A stretch of 64,000 nt of DNA from Ahaetulla prasina (lineage: Eukaryota > Chordata > Lepidosauria > Squamata > Colubridae), in contig NC_080540.1 of assembly GCF_028640845.1 (NCBI RefSeq), forward strand, positions 257,596,958 through 257,660,957. Reading direction: 5' to 3'. Positions within the stretch are counted from its first letter, which is position 1, and the number at the start of each line of letters is the position of its first letter. Below, in pieces: positions 24,099-34,468 of the stretch. The notes below the pieces were generated by a model. That model was given only the letters and a program-made list of their open reading frames with translations, did not search any database and was not told the origin of the DNA. A program made the position numbers and the translations under genes.

Positions 24099-24227
24099 GC
24101 AGAAGCAGATGATGAGCAAAATAACATACTCACTGTATGTAACGCAGTAGAAAAATCTGGTGGAATTATACTGTCAGAGGGAGGATTTCAAGTGATATCA
24201 AGCTATTTTGCAATAAATAGATGCCAA
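24099..24227 (+). CDS. putative coding exon 5 of unrecognised gene
   Basis: The open stretch encodes AEADDEQNNILTVCNAVEK, then SGGIILSEGGFQVISSYFAI, then NRCQ (43 codons). The strongest polypyrimidine acceptor (TTTATATTGTTTTATAG|) would start the exon at 24086 in a different phase; starting at 24099 after CCAAG| keeps phase 0. The donor is CAA|GTATAA, weak. The peptide is a clear amphipathic helix, Gly-Gly turn and second helix, as in HEAT/ARM repeats. A faint likeness to a TOPBP1 BRCT segment was noted but is not convincing. A second acceptor 108 bp on (24336) opens VTLWNISIEDG and a stop, a possible alternative end. Confidence 0.55.
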
Positions 24228-24859
24228 GTATAATGCTTTTATTTAGGATTTTAGCCACTGAGCAAGACTATTTTTATAATACTAATATATTGTTTCTCTC
24301 CACCTTCCGCCTCACATATTTTAAACACCCTTCAGGTAACACTGTGGAACATTTCCATTGAAGATGGTTGAAATACAGTGGAATGTATTGCACATGCTGA
24401 AGTCCACCCAGACTCATAAAATCTCTTCTACTAGTTAGAGAAGTATCTCTAGAAATTCATCAAAGACCATAGCTAATTGGAGGGGTGGAGAATGTATTCT
24501 CCAGTGATTTAAAACTGCAGGCTGACAGCATGAAAGATTGCAAGTAAGGCAATAATATATGTTAAGGTATAAGCTGAATTTGTTTGGGTAGCATAGCACA
24601 AAGGGACTAATTAGGCTGAGCAATTCCTTTTATCTCATGCTATAATAGTCTACACATCTATCTAGAGATTGCTAGCAGTCCAACCATAGGGCACAAACCA
24701 AAAATTAATTAATAGTGGTGTTCATTCCAGTTCCATTACTTAACAGATTTCAGTAATGCTCTGCAGGTATTGTATTCTCAGGCCATGATGGCATATAAGA
24801 CAGTGGACTATATCTGAATGGTTGCAGTTCAGATGTGGTAACCCTTTTAAAAATTGTAC

Positions 24860-25075
24860 ATCTTGTTCTATCATAGAATTGTGAAGTTACAAGGGACCAA
24901 CAGAATGATCTAGTCCAACCTCTTCTATAAAACCACCCTTCAGAGGTGGCTGTCCAAATTTTTTCTAAAAACATCCAGAAATGGAAAATACACAACTTTT
25001 GAGGATAAACTCTTTCACTGTTGAACAAATGCCACTGTAAGGAAGTTTTAGCTTATATTTAAATGAACTCTGGCC
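24860..25075 (-). mobile_element. ancient CR1 3' region
   Basis: The plus strand reads CATAGAATTGTGAAG, AAGGGACCAACAGAATGATC, TAGTCCAACCTC, then ACATCCAGAAATGGA and CACAACTTTTGAGG. This is the reverse layout of old amniote CR1 3' sequence (..ATCTAGTCCAACC..CCACAACTTC..). It is strongly diverged. Confidence 0.75.
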
Positions 25076-25285
25076 CCTTTTTTTTTGGTCAAAGCTTCTA
25101 TAATCGTGGAAGATCAAACTCTCTATGGCATCTTTTTATGTGCCTGAGCACTGAGATCATATTTTCCCAGACAATGTCCCAAGCAACCCAAAACAATCCA
25201 GTTAAATGGGCCCCAAATCAGAGCTACTTTGCTGCCATATGGTAGTCTTCAATGTTACACAATCCAGGTTTGGGGCCCATTTACT

Positions 25286-25503
25286 GAGTTTCCCCGAAAA
25301 TAAGACTGGGTCTTATGTTAATTTTTTGCTCCAAAAGACGTATGGGGGTTTTTCTGGTTAGGTCTTATTTTGGGGAAAATATGGTCCTAAATGCATCCAT
25401 CTGGCTGACAATCTTAACTGGGGCTTATTTTGGAGATAGGACTTTTTACGAGCATCCTGAAAAATCATGGACTTATTTTCCGGTCGGTCCTATTTTCAGG
25501 GGA
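25286..25503. mobile_element. MITE-like repeat with AAAATAAGAC ends
   Basis: The left end GTTTCCCCGAAAATAAGAC and the right end GTCCTATTTTCAGGGGAAC are imperfect inverted complements. Several internal copies of CTTATTTTGG lie between. I recall similar fold-back repeats in snakes but cannot name the family. No target duplication was identified. Confidence 0.6.
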
Positions 25504-27973
25504 ACAGGATGATTGGATTGTTTTGGCTTATTTATACAAGGGATGCATCATCTTCCCTTTAATAACTGAAGTACATACGAAATATTGAAAACGCTGTAAA
25601 GCCATTTTAAAATATGTAGGTATATACAACCAACTATATAAACCACTAAAAAAAATTGTAAAAGTAATAAAACCAAGCAACCATTTGAAAAAATTAGAGA
25701 GGCAAGAGAAAACTAACCAAAGCAAGAGACAAATAGCCATATATCAAAATAAAACTTTTTGCCAGACGTCTCAGTGATACTAGGTTGATAGCAAAAGAGT
25801 GGGAGATGTTCAAAACATGCAAGGTGCCAGTTGTGAGAACACAAATGAGGCTCCATTCTTTTGTATAAACAGGTATACATATTAAAGAGTATTCCACAAT
25901 TTGAACACCAACAATGAAAATATTTAAGAAATATGACCAACTGGAGAAGGGCTTACGAACTGAATCTTAGCATATAGGCAGAAAGAATATGTTTCAAATA
26001 TTTATACACAGCTATGGCATTGTTGAGGGAGTACATGAAAGAGAAAATATATTTTTACAAGCTGATAACTACTTAATTTCATTTTATTTATTTTGTTTGT
26101 CAAACATGTAGAAGATAGCAGGTATAGGTATAAACATAAACATAAACAGAGGAAGTAAGTACAGATAAATGGGGACAGTAAGACAGGGACGGTAGGCATG
26201 CTAGTGCGCTAAACAGTCTTATTCAGAGCATTCTGCTTGAATGAGTCAAAACTTGGAACACCTTCAAAATGCTTGTTGAGTATAGAACAAAACTCAACAC
26301 ATTCTCGATATTCTGTCGCACTGAACATCTGGAATTCAAAATTGTGGTGGAAACCTCACCGCCAAAGCACCACTAACCAGAGAGGGGCCAAACAATTTTG
26401 TTTTTAGTTCCAAGTCAGCAGCTACAGTAAATCAAGAGCGAGAAGCACCAGGTTCCGTAATTCTTGTTAGAATGCTGATCAAGTTTTACTATGGATGCAA
26501 CCGGCAGAAGACCTCAAATATAGAAAGAATTGCTTTATATCTGATAAGGAAACCAAATAACTTCATAGGGAGCATGGGTATCCTTTGTGGCATGAAATCA
26601 TTAAATCTTATCTTAAAAAAGAAATATATATGTTTGATACGGGAGTTGAGCCAAGGTTCTGAGTGTTATTTTAATGAGCTGACCACATTTGCAGCCAGAA
26701 GAGATAAGGAGGTAAAGCAGAATATATCCTTGAACCCTGCTTCCTCTTAAGGCATAAATTCTGTAATCTGATACATTCTACTATTAAGGATATTACACAG
26801 GAGGTACAACCACTGACAACTCTCGACCTAAAGAAGCATATTCTATAAGTAAACATATAAAGTGAGGTTTTATTCCAGTTCATCGCAAAACAATCCCTTC
26901 CAGTTTATCACAAAGCAATCCCTTGGGTCCTAATTTTGCTCAAAAGTTAAAGGCATGGCAATCTACCATAGTTACCACCTAATCTGTTTAGTTCCTGTCA
27001 TCCAACCTATTAAATGAATAAAACATTTTAAAGTTCTCACAAGAAATCTTAGAAGCCACAGTGTGTGGGCACTTTTTTCCAAGTCTATTTACACAAAACA
27101 TCTATGGAAGCCCTTTTCAATATCTTTAGGGTCCTAGGCAGTGACGAAATATTAGAAACAGACAGCATGATTCACTCCAGAACAGCCTTCTCTGGCTATT
27201 GGTCGGCTGTTTAACTTTTCTGGCTATTGGTCGGCTGTTTTTTCTCTTTCTTCCTTTAATGCATGAGCCTGGCTTTATCTGGCAATCTGCCAACAACAGT
27301 CTTTGATTTTATAACTTACAGCCGGAAAAGCTCATCATCATCATTAGCAACACTTGTCAAATGCACACAGTGCATGTACACACACACACACATTTGCATT
27401 TGCTCACTAGCTACTTGCTTAAGAATGAAAGTGTTTAACATAAAGAACATACAACCGAAGCTATGAATTTTAATTTCCCCATAGCTAAGAATTCATAAAT
27501 AAAGCAGCAAATTCATGCAGAGAAGAAAATGAGAATAGTTTTGATCATTTCTTTTCTGGATCAATGCTCCAGAATCGGCTCTCAGTGCAGTTGCATCCCT
27601 TTGCCAATAAGCCGGGCTAGCCAGGGAGGCACATGTCAAAAGCTCACATGCATGTGATATGAAACAACTTTCTTTCTTGTGTCAGAGATTAGGATGCATG
27701 AGTATAATTACATAATATGCGTGATAAATATTGTAATGTAATTTTTGTTGTATTAATCTTATAGTGGCTAAAAGTAGATGTCTGTGGTAAAAGGCCCAGC
27801 AATATTTGCATCAACCTCTGCACATATATGTAAGAACTCTTCCCCCCCACTTCCCCTTCCTCTACCACTATATATCTTCCTCCCTCGCCTAGTCTTAAAT
27901 TATTGAATTGTGACAGGGATGCAGGTTGTTTTTTTCTGGAAAGAAAAAGAAATATTGCATCAATCACAATTTA
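25504..27973. other. sequence with no recognised gene
   Basis: This contains one small LINE 3' end (26076-26216) and a 28-bp tandem duplication at about 27192-27247. No exon with convincing borders was found. Confidence 0.3.
26076..26216 (-). mobile_element. Rex1-like LINE 3' end fragment
   Basis: TTTATTTATTTTGTTTGTCA, then ATAAACATAAACATAAAC, then GGGACAGTAAGACAGGGACG and GGTAGGCATGCTAGTGCGCT parallels the 3' ends of the LINEs at 37322 and 56185 (TTATTTTGTCACAACA ... AGGACAGGAACGGTAGGCA). Only the 3' tail is present, in minus orientation. Confidence 0.6.
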
Positions 27974-28456
27974 CAGACATGCAAGTCAGTTTTAGTATTC
28001 AGGATTTTTGGAACATTTTAAAAATGCTGTTGAAAACAGGCCAAGTCCAGACAAAACCAGGATGGTTTATTCCAAGATTGAGACAAAAGTCTTGGAATAT
28101 GTGTGCTTGTTTGGGGTTCTCAATACTAGGAAATCATACATTTGTGCAGAAATACAAAATGCATAATACGCAATAAAAACAAACAACTGTAAACATCCCA
28201 TTAAAATAGCATGTACAACATTAAAGTTAAAATGATATGTCTTCATTACAGATGTAAAATTTCCAGAAATGTTCAATGGAGCTTTATGCATTGGTATTGA
28301 GCATGAAAGATCCATCCCACTTCCTAATCCACATCCAGGAGCTCAAGTTTTCTTGCCTTTGCAGCATTCCTTCTATTCCTGTCTACTCTTTTTCCCATTT
28401 CCCATTCATATGCCTGCTATCTATCAGAAGTGCACATACCTATGTCCCAAATACAA

Positions 28457-29075
28457 CTGGACTTTCTGATTTTTCTTTGAAGACGTTTTGCTTCTCATCC
28501 AAGAAGCTTCTTCAGCTCTTACTGGATGGTGGGGAAAAGGAAGGATTTATACTCCTTAAAGACAATTGGTCATTTGCATTCTTTTAGGTTTTTTTTTTTT
28601 AAAAATTTGAATTTATATCCCGCCCTTCTCCGAAGACTCAGGGTAGCTTACATTGTGTTAAGCAATAGTCTTCATCCATTTGTATATTATATACAAAGTC
28701 AACTTTTATTGCCCCCAACAATCTGGGTCCTCATTTTACCTACCCTATAAAGGATGGAAGGCTGAGTCAACTTTGGGCCTGGTGGGACTTGAACTTGCAG
28801 TAATTGCAAGCAGCTGTGTTAATAACAGACTGATTAGTCTGTTGAGCCACCAGAGACCCTTAAGTGAGTCATTAAGGTCACCTGGAGGTTATTCTGTGTC
28901 ATCAAGGTCACCTGAGTGGTAGCTTTACTGACTGGCTAAAAGAATGCAAATGACCAGCTGTCTGTAAGGAGTATAAATCCTTCCATTCCCCACCATCCAG
29001 TCAGAGCTGAAAAAGCTTCTTGGATTAGAAGCAAAATGTCTTCAAAGAAAAGCCAGAAAGTTCAGTTGCCTCTTG
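28457..29075. mobile_element. fold-back element with SINE in loop (copy 1)
   Basis: The left arm (28457-28587) and right arm (28936-29075) are inverted complements of about 130 bp: ACTGGACTTTCTGATTTTTC against the right-arm end, and GTCATTTGCATTCTTTTAG against CTAAAAGAATGCAAATGAC. A tRNA-type SINE (28588-28860) sits between them. No transposase frame exists. Confidence 0.85.
28588..28860 (-). mobile_element. tRNA-derived SINE (copy 1)
   Basis: Same SINE as at 13035: the head on the minus strand carries GTGGCTCAACAGACTAATC, and the tail has CCCTGAGTCTTCGGAGAAGG. It lies in the loop of the fold-back element, so it inserted after that element and before the tandem duplication, because both copies carry it. 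Confidence 0.88.
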
Positions 29076-29703
29076 GAAACAAAAAATGCCCCTGAGACAA
29101 CCATGACCTGGATGACTGAGAATCTCCATAGACACACATATCTATGCTTTTCTGTTCTGCTTCCAAGCCATAGCTATAAAATTGTGCTCTACTTTCTTCT
29201 AAAGGATTGAAGGTTTAATCTCCAGACATGCAAGTCAGTTTTAGTATTCAGGATTTTTGGAACATTTTAAAAATGCTGTTGAAAACAGGCCAAGTCCAGA
29301 CAAAACCAGGATGGTTTATTCCAAGATTGAGACAAAAGTCTTGGAATATGTGTTCTTGTTTGGGGTTCTCAATACTAGGAAATCATACATTTGTGCAGAA
29401 ATACAAAATGCATAATACGCAATAAAAACAAACAACTGTAAACATCCCATTAAAACAGCATGTACAACATTAAAGTTAAAATGATATGTCTTCATTACAG
29501 ATGTAAAATTTCCAGAAATGTTCAATGGAGCTTTATGCATTGGTATTGAGCATGGAAGATCCATCCCACTTCCTAATCCACATCCAGGAGCTCAAGTTTT
29601 CTTGCCTTTGCAGCATTCCTTCTATTCCTGTCTACTCTTTTTCCCATTTCCCATTCATATGCCTGCTATCTATCAGAAGTGCACATACCTATGTCCCAAA
29701 TAC

Positions 29704-30325
29704 AACTGGACTTTCTGATTTTTCTTTGAAGACGTTTTGCTTCTCATCCAAGAAGCTTCTTCAGCTCTGACTGGATGGTGGGGAAAAGGAAGGATTTATA
29801 CTCCTTAAAGACAATTGGTCATTTGCATTCTTTTAGGTTTTGTTTTTTTTAATTTGAATTTATATCCCGCCCTTCTCCGAAGACTCAGGGTGGCTTACAT
29901 TGTGTTAAGCAATAGTCTTCATCCATTTGTATATTATATACAAAGTCAACTTTTATTGCCCCCAACAATCTGGGTCCTCATTTTACCTACCCTATAAAGG
30001 ATGGAAGGCTGAGTCAACTTTGGGCCTGGTGGGACTTGAACTTGCAGTAATTGCAAGCAGCTGTGTTAATAACAGACTGATTAGTCTGTTGAGCCACCAG
30101 AGACCCTTAAGTGAGTCATTAAGGTCACCTGGAGGTTATTCTGTGTCATCAAGGTCACCTGAGTGGTAGCTTTACTGACTGGCTAAAAGAATGCAAATGA
30201 CCAGCTGTCTGCAAGTAGTATAAATCCTTCAATTCCCCACCATCCAGTCAGAGCTGAAGAAGTTCTTGGATGAGAAGCAAAACATCTTCAAAGAAAAACC
30301 AGAAAGTCCAGTTGCCTCTAGAAAA
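29704..30325. mobile_element. fold-back element with SINE in loop (copy 2)
   Basis: Duplicate of 28457-29075. The right arm keeps GAGCTGAAGAAGTTCTTGGA, slightly different from copy 1. The SINE occupies 29838-30107. Confidence 0.85.
29838..30107 (-). mobile_element. tRNA-derived SINE (copy 2)
   Basis: Second copy of the 28588 SINE created by the tandem duplication, not an independent insertion. Confidence 0.88.
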
Positions 30326-30468
30326 AAAAAAGTGCCCCTGAAACAACCATGACCTGGATGACTGAGAATCTCCATAGACACACATATCTATGCTTTTCTG
30401 TTCTGCTTCCAAGCCATAGCTATAAAATTGTGCTCTACTTTCTTCTAAAGGATTGAAGGTTTAATCTC

Positions 30469-31199
30469 TCCAGACCATCTCAAGTCCTTCAGTTCTTCTA
30501 CATTTAATTTTGAGTTCAGGGCAAGGGGTCTAAGAACATCTTTCTTGACAGGAAACCACCTAATTCTGCAATAAAATTGGAGAAGCTTTGATTGCTGCAT
30601 TTTGCGGCACTTCACTGTTTTTCCAGATATAGTACAACTTTCTTGACACAGCTTTAAAAAAAAGATTTTGTTGCTTTTTGCATGGGAAAAGATTGTTCGC
30701 TATGGGCAATTAAGGAGAGCAATCTTATATATCAATGTATATGTTCAAAAGTGCACTGGCAGCTAGTGCATTGATGAAGAGGTCTCTCATTCACAAAAGA
30801 TTTGTGAATGGCAGGTTTCACATGCTGCACTCAATCATGAGGTGATTTGGTTTTGGCCTAGCAAGATGTGCAAAGCTAGCATCTTGTGGATCATCTTGTC
30901 AAAATGGTGCCTGAAATATACTACATCAAACAAAGCTAGCAATGCAACTCATTTCTACGTGCCACAAATATTATCTTTCAAGGAAAGTATTCTCAGAAGT
31001 ATGGCATAACATAAATAGGTGTCCTCTTCATAACATTGATTTATCCATAGTGGTTAGTTTGCTTTTGGTTTAGTGAGAAGTGCAAAGCAAGCCATATTAG
31101 TTTGAAGACCATTTTTCATGCCTCAGAGGTTCACTTTGGCTGGACCACTTTGACTATTTCAACGAATCATGTCGGCCACAATGATATGATTGAACTCCA
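30469..31199. other. sequence with no recognised feature
   Basis: Nothing recognisable as exon, RNA gene or transposon was seen here. Confidence 0.3.
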
Positions 31200-32697
31200 A
31201 ATTTGGTGGGCTCCAAATTTTTTAACAACTGGTTCTCTGCCCTAATGACTGGGTGGGTGGGCATGGCTGGGTGGGGACATGTAACTGACTGAGTGTGGCC
31301 AATTCTACATTACTTGTGTGGATGGTATCTGTACGGGACAGGCAGGCTTGGGGAGAGAAACAGGGGTCTCCAGTTGAGGGGAGAAGAAAGATCCAACCTG
31401 TTTGTGTGGGTGTGGGTGTGGGTGTGCCTGTGTGGGTGGGTGTGCCTGTGTGAGTGTGTATGTGAGAGAGAGAGAGACTGCGTCAAGCTAGACTGGGAAA
31501 GCTGGCTGTGAGAGGAAGAGAAGCTGGGGAAGCTGGACCCAGATGCTTCCCTGGTCCCCTCATCCCAGAAGCAGCAACCTCGCACTCTCACATCTCTGCT
31601 AGCCCCCTTCTTCACATGGGATCAACCAGCAGCAGAAATGGAGAGGGAGAAGGGGGCAGCGGCAGCTGCTAGCATTAAGGGGAGAATGCCACACAGAAAC
31701 GAGCGCACACAGAAATGCTGTCCCTATATTGACCCAGGTTCCTGGACCCAGACTCCTGGACTCGGATGATTCAGAAAGTGAGGGAGAAGACCTGGCAAGG
31801 CCTGCTTCTCTTGGGCCCTCTCCCTCCCTGGCACCCACCCAAAGGGAGGAGGAGGGGCCGGCAAGGCCTCATTCTCCCGAGCCTTCTGATTTGGCAACAC
31901 CCCAAGAACAGTTTTGGAGTGATGCAAGACTGTGCAGACGTGACTGGCGCGTGCAGCAGAGGAAGCGTTGGGACAAAGCCAAAGAATGATGGTCATGCAG
32001 TGACATCTGCAGAGACTATAAATAGGAGGCGGGACTTCCTGGTTTTTTGTCTTGGACAAAGCAATGAATTTGCGCGGGCAAACTGTATCAATGGAGGGAA
32101 GAATATATTCGTGAGTAATTCTGGCCTTATCTATAATTTCCTTGTTGTCTCCAGAGACTTGGCAGGCCCGTGGATAGATGTGGCCAAGACATTTATCTAT
32201 GTAAATAAATTAGAAAAGAAGGCCTTTGACTGACTCTTTGTTGGGAGTATTGGGGGAGGGAAACAGAACAGTCCCTTTCTCCCTCTCCGTCTCCATTGCT
32301 GGGTGATTCCATGTGAAGAAGGGGGCAAGCAGAGAGGGAAAGAGGCAAGGTTTCTGCTTCTGGGATGAGAGGACCCAGGACACATCTGGATCCGACTTAC
32401 CCAGCTTCTCATCCTCTCACAGCCAGCTTTTTGGGCTGTTTTAGGCTGTTTTCCAGGCTCTTTTTGGACTGAAAAACATCTTGAAATGGCCTGAAAAGGG
32501 CCTGGGTTTTTCGCCATTTTCAAGGCTGATCTTGACTGGAAAACTGGCCTGAAAACACCCCAATAAATGGCCAAAAATGGCCCAAAAAGCAGGCGGGGCA
32601 GGAGCAGTTGGTGGTCCAATTTTCCAGTTCTCCAAACCGCACAGAATTTGAACAACCGGTTCAGGTGAACAGGTTCGAACCGGCAGCAGCCCACCTC
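31200..32697. mobile_element. inverted-arm hAT-like element, split by an LTR
   Basis: The left part is 31200-31720 and the right part 32276-32697. The left end has GGTGGGCTCCAAATT and AACAACTGGTTCT; the right end has GAACAACCGGTTC and GCAGCAGCCCACCTC, the ACCGGTT/GGTGGGC style of the local MITEs. The stretch 31501-31653 is repeated in inverted orientation at 32276-32430 (shared landmarks GCTGGCTGTGAGAGGA, CTCATCCCAGAAGCAG, GCCCCCTTCTTCACATGG). A solo LTR lies between. A GT-rich run at 31392-31470 is part of the left half. Outer borders are approximate. Confidence 0.6.
31725..32270 (+). mobile_element. solo LTR (546 bp)
   Basis: It is flanked by the 5-bp duplication GTCCC (31720-31724 and 32271-32275). 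The 5' end reads TATATTGACCC, which looks like a mutated TGTTGTGACCC; the 3' end is AACAGAACA, like GACAGAACA at 51799. It has a TATA-like GACTATAAATAGG near 32014 and GTAAATAAATTAG near 32203. Incidental open frames cross the GC-rich first half. Confidence 0.8.
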
Positions 32698-33072
32698 AGG
32701 ATACAGTTCAGATGCCATAGTGAACTTTATTGTTCTTGTTGATAGAGACTAGCAAGACACCCTTCTGGAAATTTGTACATAATAGACACTTTCTAGCATA
32801 GAAAACAAGCTGTGAGCATTGTTTCATCATGAATCCTAGTGAGTCTAGTGCAATTTAAACCCTAGTTATACATGACACATACAAAGATAGAATCAAACGC
32901 CCCATAAGGTTTGCGGGTAATTCAATTTAAAATGGAGTGAGTGAAATCCCCAGTCAAGGTAATTCCTCTTAAATGCCTTGCTTAATAGCATACACGGTCA
33001 TTGCGCAAGAGATGAATATTGTGTTTGCTTTCTAAGTAAGCACTACTTAAAAGCTCATTAGCTCAACTCAAG

Positions 33073-33174
33073 CTCAGACTGTACCCTTTGGTGACACTAT
33101 TTCGTGGTGTTTACCAGCAATTTGAAGACCAGCTTATCAGAGTTATGCTTGAACTACAACCTCATCAAACTGAG
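33073..33174 (+). CDS. putative coding exon 6 of unrecognised gene
   Basis: The frame reads LRLYPLVTLFRGVYQQFEDQ, then LIRVMLELQPHQTE (34 codons), with donor GAG|GTATGT. The acceptor AACTCAAG| gives phase 0; an earlier start at 33041, after TTTCTAAGTAAG|, keeps the same reading frame open with KSSLAQLK upstream but changes the entry phase. The peptide is strongly helical with regularly spaced leucines and aromatic residues, HEAT/ARM-like. It has no transposon likeness and fits in frame between exon 5 and the terminal exon. I do not recognise the family. Confidence 0.6.
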
Positions 33175-33449
33175 GTATGTTATCCTGGGGGGGGGGTGGT
33201 GGTATCAGCATTTCTAAATCTTTCTGCAAATATGCAGAATTAATTTTTCATTTTGGTTAATTTTCCTTTCAGTCTGGCAAGTTGTTGTGTGAACAGAATA
33301 AATGATAACCATCCACTGCAATATGGGATATTGCTGAATTACATTTGTTTTGGTCATGTAATTTTGTAGCTTTTTATCATCTGACTATTGAGGAAGAAGA
33401 GAATGGGTATATGCAATGTCCCTCTTACTGTCTCAATCATCGGGAGACA

Positions 33450-33660
33450 GATTTATTTATTTATTTATTCGTATTTGTATACCGCCCTATCTCCCGAAGG
33501 ACTCAGGGCGGTTCACAGGCAAATAAAAACATTTATGTACAGATTAAGATAACCATTAAAAAACGTATTCTAAAAGCCAAATTATTAAAAAATAATAAAA
33601 ATATTAAAACCAATTTAAAACCCCTATAAATTTAAAATCTAGTCCAGTCCAGATTTACAG
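33450..33660 (-). mobile_element. L2-like LINE 3' tail
   Basis: TTTATTTATTTATTCG then TATACCGCCCTATCTCCCGA, AGGACTCAGGGCGG is the reverse complement of the CCGCCCTGAGTC...GGGCGGTATACAAAT tail seen in plus orientation at 40720. The remainder is AAATTA-rich. Confidence 0.6.
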
Positions 33661-33694
33661 CATTGGTTGGTATATTTTTCACCATTTCACCATA

Positions 33695-33960
33695 GGGCCT
33701 CTGGTGGCTCAGACTGCTAAGACAGTCTGTTATTAACACAGCCGCTTGCAATTACTGCAGGTTCAAGCCCCACCAGGCCCAAGGTTGACTCAGCCTTCCA
33801 TCCTTTATAAGGTAGGTAAAATGAGGACTCAGATTGTTGGGGGCAATAAGTTGACTTTGTATATAATATACAAATGGATGAAGACTATTGCTTGACATAG
33901 TGTAAGCCGCCCTGAGTCTTCGGAGAAGGGCGGGATATAAATGCAAATAAAAATAATAAT
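33695..33960 (+). mobile_element. tRNA-derived SINE
   Basis: This is the plus-strand copy of the SINE at 13035: head GGGCCTCTGGTGGCTCAG, B box GGTTCAAGCCCC, body with GTAGGTAAAATGAGGAC, tail CCCTGAGTCTTCGGAGAAGG and an A-rich end. The A and B boxes are clear enough that it was a Pol III unit when active. Confidence 0.9.
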
Positions 33961-34152
33961 TAAAAAAAATTATGTTCAAGCAGACATTTGGAATGCCTTA
34001 AAGAGCTTTGATCTGCTTGCTGCTTTATTAGACCTCTGAGCTTATCTTTTTTGTAGAGCTCTGCCTGTCTGGTTTAACCTAAAAAGCCAGAGTCACCCTT
34101 TGCACATGATTTGTAGATACTCAAATTGGCCAGGTTCTTAGAACATGCTAAA

Positions 34153-34468
34153 CAGTGGTGGGTTTCAAACTTTTTTACTATTGGTTCTGTGCGTGTGGCA
34201 TGGTTTGGTGGGCATGGCAGGGGAAGGATACTGTAAAATCGCCATTCCCAACCCACTCAAACATTTCACTACTGTAAAATCTCCATTCCTCTCCAATTCA
34301 AGGGAAGGCTGCTGTAAAATCCCCATTTCTTCAGCTGGGACTTGGGATGCAGAGAATAGATGGGGGCGGGGCCAGTCAGAATTTCCATTCTACAGGTTCT
34401 CCAAACTACTCAAAATTTCCACTACCGGTTCTCCAGAAGTGGTCAGAACCTGCTGAAGCCCACCTCTG
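34153..34468. mobile_element. hAT-type MITE (316 bp)
   Basis: It starts CAGTGGTGGGTTTC and ends AGCCCACCTCTG. A perfect 8-bp duplication, ATGCTAAA, lies at 34145-34152 and 34469-34476. The interior has three tandem-like copies of CTGTAAAATC(G/T)CCATT(C/T)CC. Confidence 0.92.

Larger units (their letters stand above)
27974..29222. repeat. tandem duplication, copy 1 (1249 bp)
   Basis: It begins CAGACATGCAAGTCAG and ends GGTTTAATCTC. It is followed directly by a second copy that differs at only a few percent of positions. The unit contains single-copy-looking sequence plus a fold-back element with a SINE in its loop. Open frames repeated between the copies (for example around 28269 and 29518) are mirrored by the duplication and have no other support. 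Confidence 0.95.
29223..30468. repeat. tandem duplication, copy 2 (1246 bp)
   Basis: This is the second copy of 27974-29222, in direct orientation and with no gap. Differences seen include T/C at 28208 vs 29455, A/G in GCATGAAAGATCC vs GCATGGAAGATCC, and small indels around the SINE poly-T. CAGAC microhomology is present at the unit borders. Confidence 0.95.

Noticed and set aside
24099..24227. Exon 5 as a TOPBP1 BRCT-domain exon.
   Set aside because: A pattern of Asp/Glu-Asn-Ile, a Gly-Gly turn and a Tyr/Cys pair loosely matches one TOPBP1 BRCT segment, but the following exons do not match TOPBP1 and overall identity is low. No gene symbol is given.
28269..29770. Identical 66-103 codon frames in both tandem copies.
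   Set aside because: They are duplicated with the 1.25-kb unit, run partly into the fold-back arm and have no splice borders or family likeness. Repetition here is not evidence of selection.
31310..31615. Ser/His-Thr-rich minus-strand frame of 101 codons.
   Set aside because: It is produced by the GT-rich low-complexity run and the inverted-arm repeat.
33695..33790. tRNA gene.
   Set aside because: The A and B boxes belong to a SINE head; the body and hairpin tail follow, and no complete cloverleaf was found here or in the other SINE heads.
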